Assembly (NCBI GenBank): GCA_041228345.1
Contig: CP166131.1
Span: forward strand, 62,001 to 126,000
Direction: 5' to 3'
Length of the DNA: 64,000 bases
Origin: Alphaproteobacteria bacterium LSUCC0396
GTDB taxonomy: Bacteria > Pseudomonadota > Alphaproteobacteria > Puniceispirillales > Puniceispirillaceae
Shown one piece after another: positions 16,501 through 24,690 of this stretch. How positions within the stretch are numbered: position 1 is the stretch's first letter; each line of letters opens with the position of its first letter. The position numbers were made by a program, and so were the translations under genes. Under the pieces are notes generated by a model. That model was given only the letters and a program-made list of their open reading frames with translations, was not told where the DNA came from and searched no databases.

Positions 16501-17148
16501 ATGTTGGCCGCAACACCAATGTTTACGCTTGATCCGGAGAGGCTTGTTATTTTGCGGCAAGCATTGGTCCGTTTAGCAAGGCCGAACCGGAGGTGGGTCA
16601 GTTTTGCCTACCTTCGTGATAATGAGCTGGCCTGTCTGCGTAACCTAGCCCAAGATCAGGAGTTTCGAACTGCACGCCCTCAAGTAAATTATCGAGGCCG
16701 TCAGACCGTGCAGGATTTTGACATCTGTTTTCCGGCACCGCGCGTGGGGGCATTTGACGAGTTTGCGCATTTTTTGGAAACCGGGCTTTATCAGGCAGGA
16801 AAAATGATGCCGCAGTCACCATTCTGCGAGGTGTTCAGATTTAATGACTTTGCCATTCAGCGCTATGCCCCCAAATCAAGAGGCATCGGCATTCACCGTG
16901 ACGGATTGCGATATCGCCATATCGTGGTGATTGTTACGCTGGCTGGTCAGTCAAGATTATTTGCGACCGAAACCCGCAGCGGCGAGGTGCGTCATGTAAT
17001 TGATGATCGGCCGGGACGCATCGTTTTACTATCGGCATCGCAATTTGCCGGTCGTGATGATGAGGCTGCACGGCCGTTGCATGGTGTAGATCGGGTTCGT
17101 CATGGTCGCTTATCAATCGGGTTGCGGGTAGAGGTTCTAGAAAAATAA
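16501..17148 (+). CDS. 2-oxoglutarate/Fe(II)-dependent oxygenase-like protein
   Basis: This 215-residue protein is not tied to a named enzyme. The centre has QRYAPKSRGIGIHRDGLRY with an H-x-D pair, and the C-terminal part has RPLHGVDRVRHGRLSIGLR with a later His and an Arg spaced as in the HxD...H...R signature of the double-stranded beta-helix 2OG-Fe(II) oxygenases (AlkB- or prolyl-hydroxylase-like). A hydroxylase or demethylase is therefore likely; the substrate is unknown. No clear Shine-Dalgarno precedes the ATG; a second ATG at 16519 is possible. It is probably cotranscribed with the SprT-like gene. Confidence 0.6.
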   Translation: MLAATPMFTLDPERLVILRQALVRLARPNRRWVSFAYLRDNELACLRNLAQDQEFRTARPQVNYRGRQTVQDFDICFPAPRVGAFDEFAHFLETGLYQAGKMMPQSPFCEVFRFNDFAIQRYAPKSRGIGIHRDGLRYRHIVVIVTLAGQSRLFATETRSGEVRHVIDDRPGRIVLLSASQFAGRDDEAARPLHGVDRVRHGRLSIGLRVEVLEK

Positions 17149-17301
17149 TTTGGTTCGTCGCTTGTCAGTTTGCTTAAAGCTTGGCAAGCTTGGTTTCTGG
17201 AGCGTTGTTTTCTTGCTCCGCTCATCAGCTTGTGACCACGGTATACAAGCGTTTTTGAGAATGGTGCCTGATCCACGCGAGTTCCAGCTAGAGTTGATGC
17301 C

Positions 17302-17317
17302 TGGCCCTTTTTGGCCA
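17302..17317 (+). promoter_or_regulatory. Short hairpin before the hpf ribosome-binding site
   Basis: TGGCC and GGCCA flank a CTTTTT loop, ending about 7 bases before the GGGGG Shine-Dalgarno of the hibernation factor gene. It may influence translation of that gene; this is only a structural observation. Confidence 0.35.
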
Positions 17318-17337
17318 AAGATCGGGGGTTTTTATCC

Positions 17338-17940
17338 ATGCAAATTAGTATCTCTGGAAAAAATATGGATACAGGGCTTGCTTTTAAGGAGCATGCACAT
17401 GTTTCCCTAAACAATGTTGTCGAAAAATACTTTCACAATGCCGTAAGCGGCAACGTAACTTTGGAAAAGGCTGATTCGGGTTTCACGGTTAAAACCCGTG
17501 TGATGCTATCACGCCGAATGGAGCTCGAGGCAACCGGTCGAGCGGCTGACGCGCATGCGGCACTTGACGCAGCGATCGAACATGCTGAAAAGAGGTTGCG
17601 GCGGCATAAAAGACGACTGAAAAATCACCGTGGTGCACTTACTCATGCCGAAGAGGATGATATTGATATTGCGCGGATGGCGGTTTACGCCGGTGCGGCT
17701 CAATTGCCCGAAATGGGAGTGGAAGAGGATGACCTTTTGCCGGTGGTTGCTGAAATGTCATATGACATTGAGGTGCTGACCGTTGAGCAGGCGGTTATGC
17801 GGCTTGAACTTGGTGGAACGAATATGCTGATGTTCCGTAATGCTGGCCATTTTGGCCTGAATGTTGTGCATATTCGCGATGATGGCTCAATCGGCTGGAT
17901 TGACCCGCGTGGTGCGCGGCGGCTGGCTACGCCTTCCTAG
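17338..17940 (+). CDS. hpf: Long-form ribosome hibernation promoting factor
   Basis: This 200-residue protein has an N-terminal S30AE/YfiA domain (MQISISGKNMDTG start, residues 1-100, rich in basic residues near AEKRLRRHKRRLKNH) and a C-terminal S30AE_C dimerisation domain (about 143-200: VLTVEQAVMRLELGG...FRNAGHFGLNVVHIRDDGSIGWIDP). Long HPF dimerises and pairs 70S ribosomes into inactive 100S particles in stationary phase. The ATG at 17338 gives the family start; an in-frame TTG further upstream would add residues not seen in the family. No rpoN or ptsN neighbour is present. Confidence 0.93.
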   Translation: MQISISGKNMDTGLAFKEHAHVSLNNVVEKYFHNAVSGNVTLEKADSGFTVKTRVMLSRRMELEATGRAADAHAALDAAIEHAEKRLRRHKRRLKNHRGALTHAEEDDIDIARMAVYAGAAQLPEMGVEEDDLLPVVAEMSYDIEVLTVEQAVMRLELGGTNMLMFRNAGHFGLNVVHIRDDGSIGWIDPRGARRLATPS

Positions 17941-17957
17941 AACAGGTTAACCTGTTC
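17940..17957. terminator. Palindrome at the end of hpf (possible terminator or operator)
   Basis: GAACAGGTTAACCTGTTC is a perfect 18-base palindrome starting on the last base of the hpf stop codon. As RNA it folds into a 7-bp stem with a TTAA loop, but only CATTTG follows, so it is a weak intrinsic terminator. A dimeric regulator site is an alternative. Confidence 0.4.
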
Positions 17958-18380
17958 CATTTGTGTAAGTGCTTGGAGAAAAGGCTCGCCACAGTGAGCC
18001 GGGGCCGGTGACCTGTTTTTGCTCTTTGCGAGGCCTGATGGAATTCACGCTATCAGTTGGATTTGCATTGTCCCACCGCGTTTTTTTCGCCATGTGCTTC
18101 TGGCAATAGACTGGCATGAAGGCCACCAAAATGGGAAATCTCGACCAGTTGCGCATTATAAGCTGAAAGGTCGACGATATAAACGATCGTAGCTATTACC
18201 AAAACCGCATTGGCACCGATAAATTGCGCTGAGTAAAAGAGTCTGGCTTTAACTTATCGTCAAAACACTTGCTCCGCGATAGCCGAATTCAGGGAGGCGT
18301 GTTTTGACTATGCCAGGTCTGTTTTTGGATGATGTTGTTGCTGACGACTGCTAGCGTTTTCAGTAACCCATGAGGTGCCG
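17958..18380. other. Intergenic region upstream of the MttB-family gene
   Basis: About 420 bases with no convincing gene; small frames on both strands lack family features and ribosome-binding sites. It contains an inverted repeat (18259-18308) and probably the promoter of the methyltransferase gene. Confidence 0.5.
18259..18308. repeat. 10-bp inverted repeat upstream of the MttB-family gene
   Basis: GTCAAAACAC (18259-18268) and GTGTTTTGAC (18299-18308) are perfect inverted copies separated by 30 bases, ending 72 bases before the methyltransferase start. They could be paired operator half-sites or the stem of a leader RNA. Confidence 0.5.
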
Positions 18381-19946
18381 ATGCTTGAACCTGATCAGCC
18401 AGTGTCCATACGCTTGTCGAAACGTAGACGTAATGCTGCAAATGCATCTGCGCGGTCTTTTTTGGCTGATCAGCTCGATTGGGCACCGCCGCATTATAGC
18501 GACCCACCAATTGAGCCGATTGATGCGGACGGCATCGCGGCGATCCATGATGCCAGTATGCGGGTTCTCGAAGATATCGGCATTTTGTTTTTGAACGATA
18601 CGGCGCTTGATATCTTGGCCAAGGAAGGCTGCAGTGTCGATTACGGCACCAAGCAGGTGCGCATGGATCGTGACTGGGTTATGCAACAGGTGGCAAAGGC
18701 GCCATCGCACATCACGATCACACCGCGAAACCCGGATCGCACCATTACGTTTGGCGGGCGGCATTTTAATTTTGGACAGGTGGCATCGCCGCCAAATGTC
18801 ATGGATATAGATCATGGGCGGCGTCCGGGAACACGCGCCGATTTTCAAAACTTTATCAAGTTAGCGCAAAGCTATAACTGCATTCACTTTAGTTGCGGTT
18901 ATCCGGTTGAACCATTGGATATGCACCCGTCGGTTCGGCATCTCGATTGCCTTTATGACAAGCTGGTACTGACTGATAAGGTAGTTCATGCCTATTCGCT
19001 TGGTGCCGAACGGATTGAGGATGCGATGGAGATGGTACGCATTGCAGCCGGATTGACCCATGAGGAATTTGACGCCAGCCCGCGTATGTTTACCAATATC
19101 AACTCGACCTCGCCGCTAAAGCATGATTGGCCGATGCTCGACGGGGCAATGCGCATGGCAGTGCGGGGCCAGATGGTGGTAATCTCGCCCTTTACGCTGG
19201 CTGGTGCGATGGCACCTGTTACAATTGTTGGTGCAATTGTCCAGCAAAATGCCGAGGCGCTTGGCGCAATAGCCTTGTTGCAGTCAGTGCGCACTGGTGC
19301 GCCAGTGATGTATGGTGCTTTCACAAGTAATGTTGACATGAAAACCGGTGCGCCGGCTTTTGGTACGCCGGAATATATTCGTGCGATGCAGATTTCTGGG
19401 CAAATGGCACGCTATTATAATTTACCATTTCGTGCGTCAAACGCGAATGCCGCTAACGCCCCTGATGCGCAGGCGATCTGGGAATCGGCTTTCTCGTTAC
19501 AGGGCAGCTGTTCGGGTGGGGCAAACCTGATTTATCATGCCGCTGGATGGATGGAAGGGGGGCTGTCAGCCAGTTTCGAGAAGTTCATCATTGATTGCGA
19601 AATGTTGCAGCAGATCATTTATGCGCAAAAACCGATCATTGTTGATGTTGCCACTCTTGCGGTTAGCGCAATTGACGAGGTTGGACCACATGGCCATTTC
19701 TTTGGTTGCAAGCATACCCAAGAACGGTATCGCGAGGCATTTTACACGCCACTATTATCCGATTGGCGCAATTATGAGACATGGCAAGAGGCTGGCAGCC
19801 TATGGGCGCATCAGCGTGCTAACACTCAGTTCAAACAGGTTTTGAATGAATATATCCCGCCACCAATGGACCCTGCTATCCATGATGAATTGCGTGACTT
19901 TGTTGACCGGCGCAAGGCTGAAGGTGGTGCCCCAACTGATTTCTAG
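18381..19946 (+). CDS. MttB-family (trimethylamine/glycine betaine methyltransferase-like) protein without pyrrolysine
   Basis: This 521-residue protein of the MttB superfamily has an N-terminal AIHDASMRVLEDIGILFL helix, FTNINSTSPLKHDWPMLDGAM and the glycine-rich C-terminal half. True MttB reads through an amber codon for pyrrolysine; this frame has none, so it belongs to the non-pyrrolysine branch, whose characterised member MtgB demethylates glycine betaine onto a corrinoid protein. Many Alphaproteobacteria carry several such genes with unknown substrates. No corrinoid protein (MttC) gene is adjacent. ATG 18381 is preceded by GAGG; a GTG 6 bases upstream is possible. Confidence 0.85.
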   Translation: MLEPDQPVSIRLSKRRRNAANASARSFLADQLDWAPPHYSDPPIEPIDADGIAAIHDASMRVLEDIGILFLNDTALDILAKEGCSVDYGTKQVRMDRDWVMQQVAKAPSHITITPRNPDRTITFGGRHFNFGQVASPPNVMDIDHGRRPGTRADFQNFIKLAQSYNCIHFSCGYPVEPLDMHPSVRHLDCLYDKLVLTDKVVHAYSLGAERIEDAMEMVRIAAGLTHEEFDASPRMFTNINSTSPLKHDWPMLDGAMRMAVRGQMVVISPFTLAGAMAPVTIVGAIVQQNAEALGAIALLQSVRTGAPVMYGAFTSNVDMKTGAPAFGTPEYIRAMQISGQMARYYNLPFRASNANAANAPDAQAIWESAFSLQGSCSGGANLIYHAAGWMEGGLSASFEKFIIDCEMLQQIIYAQKPIIVDVATLAVSAIDEVGPHGHFFGCKHTQERYREAFYTPLLSDWRNYETWQEAGSLWAHQRANTQFKQVLNEYIPPPMDPAIHDELRDFVDRRKAEGGAPTDF

Positions 19947-19974
19947 CGGTTTTCAATATCACGGCAGATAAAGT

Positions 19975-20994
19975 CTAGAAAAACGGTTTTGCGTCCAATG
20001 CGCGTTTAAACATATCGGCGTCGATATTACCGCCTGAAGCAACCGCAACAATTGTTTGTGCGTCTTTGGGAATTTGTGCAGTTAATGCCGCTGCAACCGC
20101 AACTGCGCCGCCCGGCTCAACAATAATTTTAAGGTGCTTGAACAATGTTGCAACGGTTTTAAGCACATGTTCATCACTAACAACGGCGCCGCCTGATAGA
20201 TGTGTGCGGTTGATCGGAAAGGTTAACACGCCGGGTTCTGGCGTAACAATAGCGTCACAAATAGACGTTTTTTCGGTCTGAGCGCGTTGCCGCTCGCCGC
20301 TTTCCAGTGAGCGTTTCGTATCATCGTAAAATTCGGGCTCAGCGCACCAAATCTTTGTGTCGGGAAAATGCGCGTGAAGCGCGATACTAGTGCCGGCAAT
20401 CAGGCCGCCACCGCCGCAACAGCATAACAACGCATCAGGCACAATTCCCATCGCAGCAGCTTGGCGGGCGATTTCCAGACCAACAGTGCCCTGACCGGCG
20501 ATTACCCGCACATCATCATAGGGTTTAATAAGGTCAGCATTCAATTTCTGGCTGAGTGCAGCACCAATATCTTCGCGAGATTCTGAATAGCGATCATAGG
20601 TTACAACTTCGGCGCCATAGGCCTTGGTTCCCTCAATTTTTGTGGTTGGGGTATCGGCTGGCATGATAATGGTGGCATTGATACCGCGGGTTGTTACCGC
20701 GCGCGCGACGCCTTGAGCATGATTTCCGCTGGAAAAGGCAACAACGTGGCGAACCTCATCGCCAAGGCTCCAGACCGCATTTGTTGCGCCGCGTAGCTTA
20801 AATGATCCGGTATGCTGCAACGCCTCAGCCTTGATTAAAAGCCGAAAACCAAGGAAATCATTGAGCCGTGGTGACTCCAGCAATGGGGTTTTGAAAATAT
20901 GGGGACGGATACGGTTTGCCGCAGCTTCGATGGTGGCAATATCAATCTGTAATGCGCCCTCAGGCGTTTGTGGCAGCAGGGGTGTTTGTGACAT
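19975..20994 (-). CDS. Threonine/serine dehydratase-like PLP enzyme
   Basis: This 339-residue fold-type II PLP enzyme has the Schiff-base lysine in HTGSFKLRGATNAV (about residues 61-74), the substrate loop SSGNHAQGVA, and the phosphate-binding CCGGGGLIAG. No ACT domain follows, so it resembles catabolic threonine dehydratase, serine racemase or 3-hydroxyaspartate dehydratase rather than the regulated biosynthetic form at 35.9-37.1 kb. The exact substrate is not resolved by sequence. It converges on the MttB-family gene with a 28-base gap. Confidence 0.88.
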   Translation of the reverse strand: MSQTPLLPQTPEGALQIDIATIEAAANRIRPHIFKTPLLESPRLNDFLGFRLLIKAEALQHTGSFKLRGATNAVWSLGDEVRHVVAFSSGNHAQGVARAVTTRGINATIIMPADTPTTKIEGTKAYGAEVVTYDRYSESREDIGAALSQKLNADLIKPYDDVRVIAGQGTVGLEIARQAAAMGIVPDALLCCCGGGGLIAGTSIALHAHFPDTKIWCAEPEFYDDTKRSLESGERQRAQTEKTSICDAIVTPEPGVLTFPINRTHLSGGAVVSDEHVLKTVATLFKHLKIIVEPGGAVAVAAALTAQIPKDAQTIVAVASGGNIDADMFKRALDAKPFF

Positions 20995-21267
20995 TGACGG
21001 ACTTTCGAAATAAAAAAGTTTAGCCGAGTCAGACCCGACAACAGCAAAAGTTAGAGGCTTTCGTAAACCGCGTCAATTGAGGCAGATGACACGGCAATTT
21101 GCGCCGCCCGATAAAATTGTCATTGGGGTGCGTGCGCGGGAAGCTGATTAACATTTTGAACGGCATAATGATTATCGGCCCAGATGATTGATGACTTGTG
21201 TTTACCTGGCGGCATGCCTATTTTACCGGAACATGGAATTCGGCGTCACGCCGCAGGGAGAAGAACA

Positions 21268-22170
21268 ATGTCACCAGCACCAACAAAAGCATTTTTTTCT
21301 GGATCTTGCACAGCCCTTGTCACGCCTTTTAAAGGCGGGCAGCTGGACAAGGACGCATTTTGCAAGCTGGTTGACTGGCAGATAGAAAATGGTACTGCAG
21401 GCCTGATCCCTGTTGGCACAACAGGCGAGTCGCCAACATTGTCGCATGAAGAGCATGATGTTGTTGTCGAACTATGTATCAAACAGGCGGCAGGCCGTGT
21501 GCCGGTAATCGCTGGGGCGGGATCGAACAGTACCGCCGAGGCTGTCAGGCTTGCACGGCATGGCGCGGCCGCTGGTGCTGACGCGGTGTTGATTGTCAGC
21601 CCCTATTATAACAAGCCAACGCAAGACGGGCTTTATCAGCATTTTTCTGCGGTCGCCAAGGCGGTAAGCGTGCCGGTGATTGTTTATGATATTCCCGGCC
21701 GGTCGATCGTTAAGGTTAATGACGAGACATTAGCGCGTCTGGCGGCAGATCATGCCAATATTAACGGAATTAAGGACGCAACTGCCGATGTTGGGCGTCC
21801 GACTCGCATCCGTAATCTGCTTGGCGCAGATTTTGCCCAATTATCGGGTGAAGACGCCACCGCATTGCCATATCTCGCAGCTGGCGGCCATGGCTGTATT
21901 TCGGTCACGGCAAATGTTGCGCCAAAGCTGCTTAGTAAAATGCACGCTGCGTGGGCAGCTGGCGATATTGCAACCGCCCAGAGCATCAATGAGCGTCTGA
22001 TGCCGTTGCATGACGCGATGTTCTGTGAGGCAAGCCCGGGCCCTGTCAAATATGCGGCAGAATTGCTGGGGATTTGTTCAAGCGAAACCCGCTTGCCGCT
22101 TTGCGAAATTGCCCAAGACAGTAAAGCCCGTGTCGAGGCTGCTCTGCGCAGCGCTGGCCTGCTCAATTAA
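21268..22170 (+). CDS. dapA: 4-hydroxy-tetrahydrodipicolinate synthase
   Basis: This 300-residue class I aldolase-type lyase condenses pyruvate with aspartate semialdehyde in lysine and diaminopimelate synthesis. Visible are GSCTALVTPF near the N-terminus, GTTGESPTL, the catalytic tyrosine in SPYYNKPTQ, and the Schiff-base lysine in GIKDATAD. ATG 21268 follows GGGAGAAG; upstream in-frame codons lack a good site. A small hairpin (CGGCG/CGCCG, 21241-21253) precedes the Shine-Dalgarno. smpB follows on the same strand. Confidence 0.96.
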   Translation: MSPAPTKAFFSGSCTALVTPFKGGQLDKDAFCKLVDWQIENGTAGLIPVGTTGESPTLSHEEHDVVVELCIKQAAGRVPVIAGAGSNSTAEAVRLARHGAAAGADAVLIVSPYYNKPTQDGLYQHFSAVAKAVSVPVIVYDIPGRSIVKVNDETLARLAADHANINGIKDATADVGRPTRIRNLLGADFAQLSGEDATALPYLAAGGHGCISVTANVAPKLLSKMHAAWAAGDIATAQSINERLMPLHDAMFCEASPGPVKYAAELLGICSSETRLPLCEIAQDSKARVEAALRSAGLLN

Positions 22171-22209
22171 CGGCATTGCTGTCAACTTGTCAGCGTGATT
22201 GGATCTATC

Positions 22210-22680
22210 ATGGCCAAAGGCACAATCTCTACCGGACGAATTGCGGAAAACCGTAAGGCGCGGCATGAGTATCAGATTGAGGAAAAGGTCGAAGCTGGAC
22301 TGATTTTACTCGGTAGCGAGGTCAAATCTTTACGCAATGGCCGTGCCAGCATCGCCGAATCTTATGCTGGCGAAGATCGGGGGCGGCTGGTGCTGTTCAA
22401 CGCGAACATCCCGATTTATGAGCCTGCGCGTGTAAACCATGAGCCAAAACGCCCGCGCGAATTGCTGGTTAAGGTGCGTGAGCGCAACCGTATGCTGGGG
22501 CTAATCCGGCGCGAGGGCATGACGCTTGTCCCACTCGCAATGTATTTCAATGATCGCGGCGTTGCCAAAATTCAAATTGGTTTGGCAAAAGGGCGCAAAA
22601 AGCAGGATAAACGACAGGCCGACAAGGACCGGACATGGAATCGCGACAAGGCGCGCCTGTTGCGAACCCGAAATAACTAG
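22210..22680 (+). CDS. smpB: SsrA-binding protein SmpB
   Basis: This 156-residue protein binds tmRNA and brings it to stalled ribosomes for trans-translation. The family blocks are clear: ISTGRIAENRKARHEY, EAGLILLGSEVKSLRNGRA, LLVKVRERNRMLGLI and the basic C-terminal tail with KKQDKRQADKDRTWNRDK. The ATG at 22210 gives the usual length; a GTG 15 bases upstream is possible. No tmRNA gene was recognised in the window. The 3' end is 15 bases from the convergent NYN-domain gene. Confidence 0.97.
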   Translation: MAKGTISTGRIAENRKARHEYQIEEKVEAGLILLGSEVKSLRNGRASIAESYAGEDRGRLVLFNANIPIYEPARVNHEPKRPRELLVKVRERNRMLGLIRREGMTLVPLAMYFNDRGVAKIQIGLAKGRKKQDKRQADKDRTWNRDKARLLRTRNN

Positions 22681-22695
22681 CAAACTAATATTTGG

Positions 22696-23244
22696 CTAGG
22701 CCGATACCGCCTCATTTGCACGTGGTGGGCGCGCAATCTGGTCTCGAATATTATCCATTTCGATAAAAACATCGGCCATCCGCCGCAGGGAGTCAGCTGC
22801 CATTGGCGGCGATGTCTTGGTCGTCGAGACAACCGTAACCCGAACACCGATGCCTTGCACATCCTCAAGAAGCCGGCAGAAATCACCATCACCCGAAAAC
22901 AGAATCGCATGGTCGATGTGCGGTGCCAGCTTTAGCATATCAAGCGCCAGTTCCATATCCATATTGCCCTTGGTACGCTTTTTACCGGTTTCAGGGTCAG
23001 TGAATTCACGGGTTAATTTGCTAACGACGGCAAACCCATTGTAATCAAGCCAGTCAATCAACGGTCTTAATGGCGAGAATTCCTGATCTTCGGGCAGGGC
23101 GGTGTAATAATAGGCCCTGATCAGATTGGCATCTTGGCTAAAATACTGGTGCAGTCTAGCGTAATCGATGTCCATGTTCAGTAATCGTGTTGCGGCATAA
23201 AAGTTTGAGCCATCAATAAAAAGTGCGGTTTTTTCAAAGTTCAT
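22696..23244 (-). CDS. NYN domain (LabA/DUF88 family) protein
   Basis: This 182-residue NYN (PIN-like) domain protein of the LabA/DUF88 group has an N-terminal acidic FIDGSNFY (D11), a central KGNMDMELALDMLKLAPH with acidic residues, and SGDGDFCRLL, the set of aspartates expected to bind metal in a ribonuclease active site. Such proteins are predicted RNases of unknown target. It is followed within 15 bases by the end of convergent smpB. Confidence 0.85.
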   Translation of the reverse strand: MNFEKTALFIDGSNFYAATRLLNMDIDYARLHQYFSQDANLIRAYYYTALPEDQEFSPLRPLIDWLDYNGFAVVSKLTREFTDPETGKKRTKGNMDMELALDMLKLAPHIDHAILFSGDGDFCRLLEDVQGIGVRVTVVSTTKTSPPMAADSLRRMADVFIEMDNIRDQIARPPRANEAVSA

Positions 23245-23503
23245 TTGTGCATTCCATAGGTCAATAAATTACAAATTCATACTAAACTATAAGCCTTGTA
23301 TCGAACCGCACCGCTTGGGATTTTTCAAGTAAAAAGCTCGTAAAATAGGGGTTTTTGCACTTTTTATGCTTAGGTTTTCACCAAATTCTGTTTTTGTGAT
23401 ATCCGGCATTTGGTGGCTGATCAGCGTGGTGATTTGTGCTAATCACGAGGGACCAAACACCCCGGTTACCGGCGCGTTTAAAAAGATTGTGTAAGGATAA
23501 GGG

Positions 23504-24007
23504 ATGATATCGCGGCTATTTATCGGTTTGGGGGCAAATCTGACGCCAGAGGGATATGACAGTCCGCGCGATGGTTGTGTTGCAGCCGTTGCCGCGCTTG
23601 CAGGTGAAGGGGTGCGGATTGCGGCGATATCAAATTGGTACGAGTCAGCGCCCGTACCAATGTCTGATCAGCCTTGGTATCTGAATGCTGTTGCTGCTGC
23701 GGAAACCGAACTTGACGCAGCGCATACGCTGGCGGCGCTTCATCGGATCGAGCGCCGGTTTGGTCGGGTGCGCGGTGTGCTGCGCAACGCGGCGCGGGTG
23801 CTAGACCTCGATTTACTCGATTTTGCCGGGTTTGTGCATGAAAGTGAGGTGTTATCACTGCCGCATCCAAGACTTCATGAGCGTGCTTTTGTGTTACTGC
23901 CGTTAAATGAGTTATGTCCCGACTGGGTGCATCCTGTTACCGGCATCACCATCGCGGCATTAATCAAAAATATTCCTGCCGAGCAACAAATCAGGCTTGC
24001 TGATTAA
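23504..24007 (+). CDS. folK: 2-amino-4-hydroxy-6-hydroxymethyldihydropteridine pyrophosphokinase
   Basis: This 167-residue HPPK adds pyrophosphate from ATP to hydroxymethyldihydropterin in folate synthesis. It begins LFIGLGANL, continues to ISNWYESAPVPMSDQPWYLNAVAA, has the RRFGRVRGVLRNAARVLDLDLL block with the Mg/ATP-binding D-x-D, and the LPHPRLHERAFVL motif. ATG 23504 follows AAGGATAAGGG. About 195 bases separate it from rpoZ. It is a standalone enzyme rather than a fusion to FolB or FolP. Confidence 0.95.
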   Translation: MISRLFIGLGANLTPEGYDSPRDGCVAAVAALAGEGVRIAAISNWYESAPVPMSDQPWYLNAVAAAETELDAAHTLAALHRIERRFGRVRGVLRNAARVLDLDLLDFAGFVHESEVLSLPHPRLHERAFVLLPLNELCPDWVHPVTGITIAALIKNIPAEQQIRLAD

Positions 24008-24203
24008 TCGTCCACCGGTTGAGTGTTGTAAATGCCGCTTTTTGCTTGTTCAGATTGCAAATTTGCGCTAAACCCCGACTATATTTTACCGAATTTAGGG
24101 GATGAGTGGCGTATCCGGCATGACATGTCAGGCTGGGCTCCGGCCAAACTGGTGTGTTGCAATTAGGTTCCACCATTTTTCCCCCACCATTGAGGAGACA
24201 ACC

Positions 24204-24614
24204 ATGGCACGCGTCACCGTTGAAGACTGTATCGAGAAAATCCCCAATCGGTTTGACCTTGTATTGACTGCTGGGCAGCGTGCACGTGGCATCTTGAAAG
24301 GCGATTTGCCGACCATTGATCGTGATAACGATAAGAACCCGGTGATTGCGCTTCGTGAAATCGCCGCGGAAACGGTTGACCTTGGGGTGCTTGGGGAAGG
24401 CTTGATCAAAAAGCTGCAGCGCGTCGCCATTCGTCAAGAACAGGAAACCCGCGATGACGCGGCGATCGCGGCCGAAGTTGATTTGTCGGAAATGATTGGT
24501 GATTACAGCGACGATGATGGCGAAAACAGCGGCATGCAGATTGCCAGTGCTGAAGAATTAGAGCCATCCGGCTTTGAAGATGTTGACCTGTCTGAAATGC
24601 AGGGTGAAGATTAA
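24204..24614 (+). CDS. rpoZ: RNA polymerase omega subunit
   Basis: This 136-residue omega subunit begins [21 protein letters not shown], followed by AGQRARGI and the [14 protein letters not shown] helix, all diagnostic. The C-terminal half is acidic ([16 protein letters not shown] and [11 protein letters not shown]), a length and charge usual in Alphaproteobacteria. The ATG at 24204 follows GAGGAG; a longer in-frame start has no site. Omega helps assemble RNA polymerase and, in many bacteria, forms part of the ppGpp site, which fits with the rsh gene directly downstream. Confidence 0.96.
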   Translation: MARVTVEDCIEKIPNRFDLVLTAGQRARGILKGDLPTIDRDNDKNPVIALREIAAETVDLGVLGEGLIKKLQRVAIRQEQETRDDAAIAAEVDLSEMIGDYSDDDGENSGMQIASAEELEPSGFEDVDLSEMQGED

Positions 24615-24690
24615 GCCGAGGGCCAGCGCGACACGATATCCTTTTTGAGGGGTCTGCCGGCTGGAAAAGGCTAATCGGCTTGGCAGCAAC

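Noticed and set aside
17302-17317. Sigma-54 promoter before hpf
   Set aside because: TGGCC...GGCC resembles the GG/GC pattern only superficially; the GG-N10-GC spacing is not met and no -12 GCA/T element is present.
17947-18156. 69-codon minus-strand frame after hpf
   Set aside because: No domain or start signal, and the translation has unbiased composition.
18381-19946. Possible pyrrolysine (amber read-through) in the MttB-family gene
   Set aside because: The frame is open without any internal TAG and already has full family length.
22681-23503. tmRNA or tRNA gene near smpB
   Set aside because: No TPsiC-like arm, CCA end or tmRNA tag-coding sequence was recognised in this stretch or in any other intergenic gap of the window.
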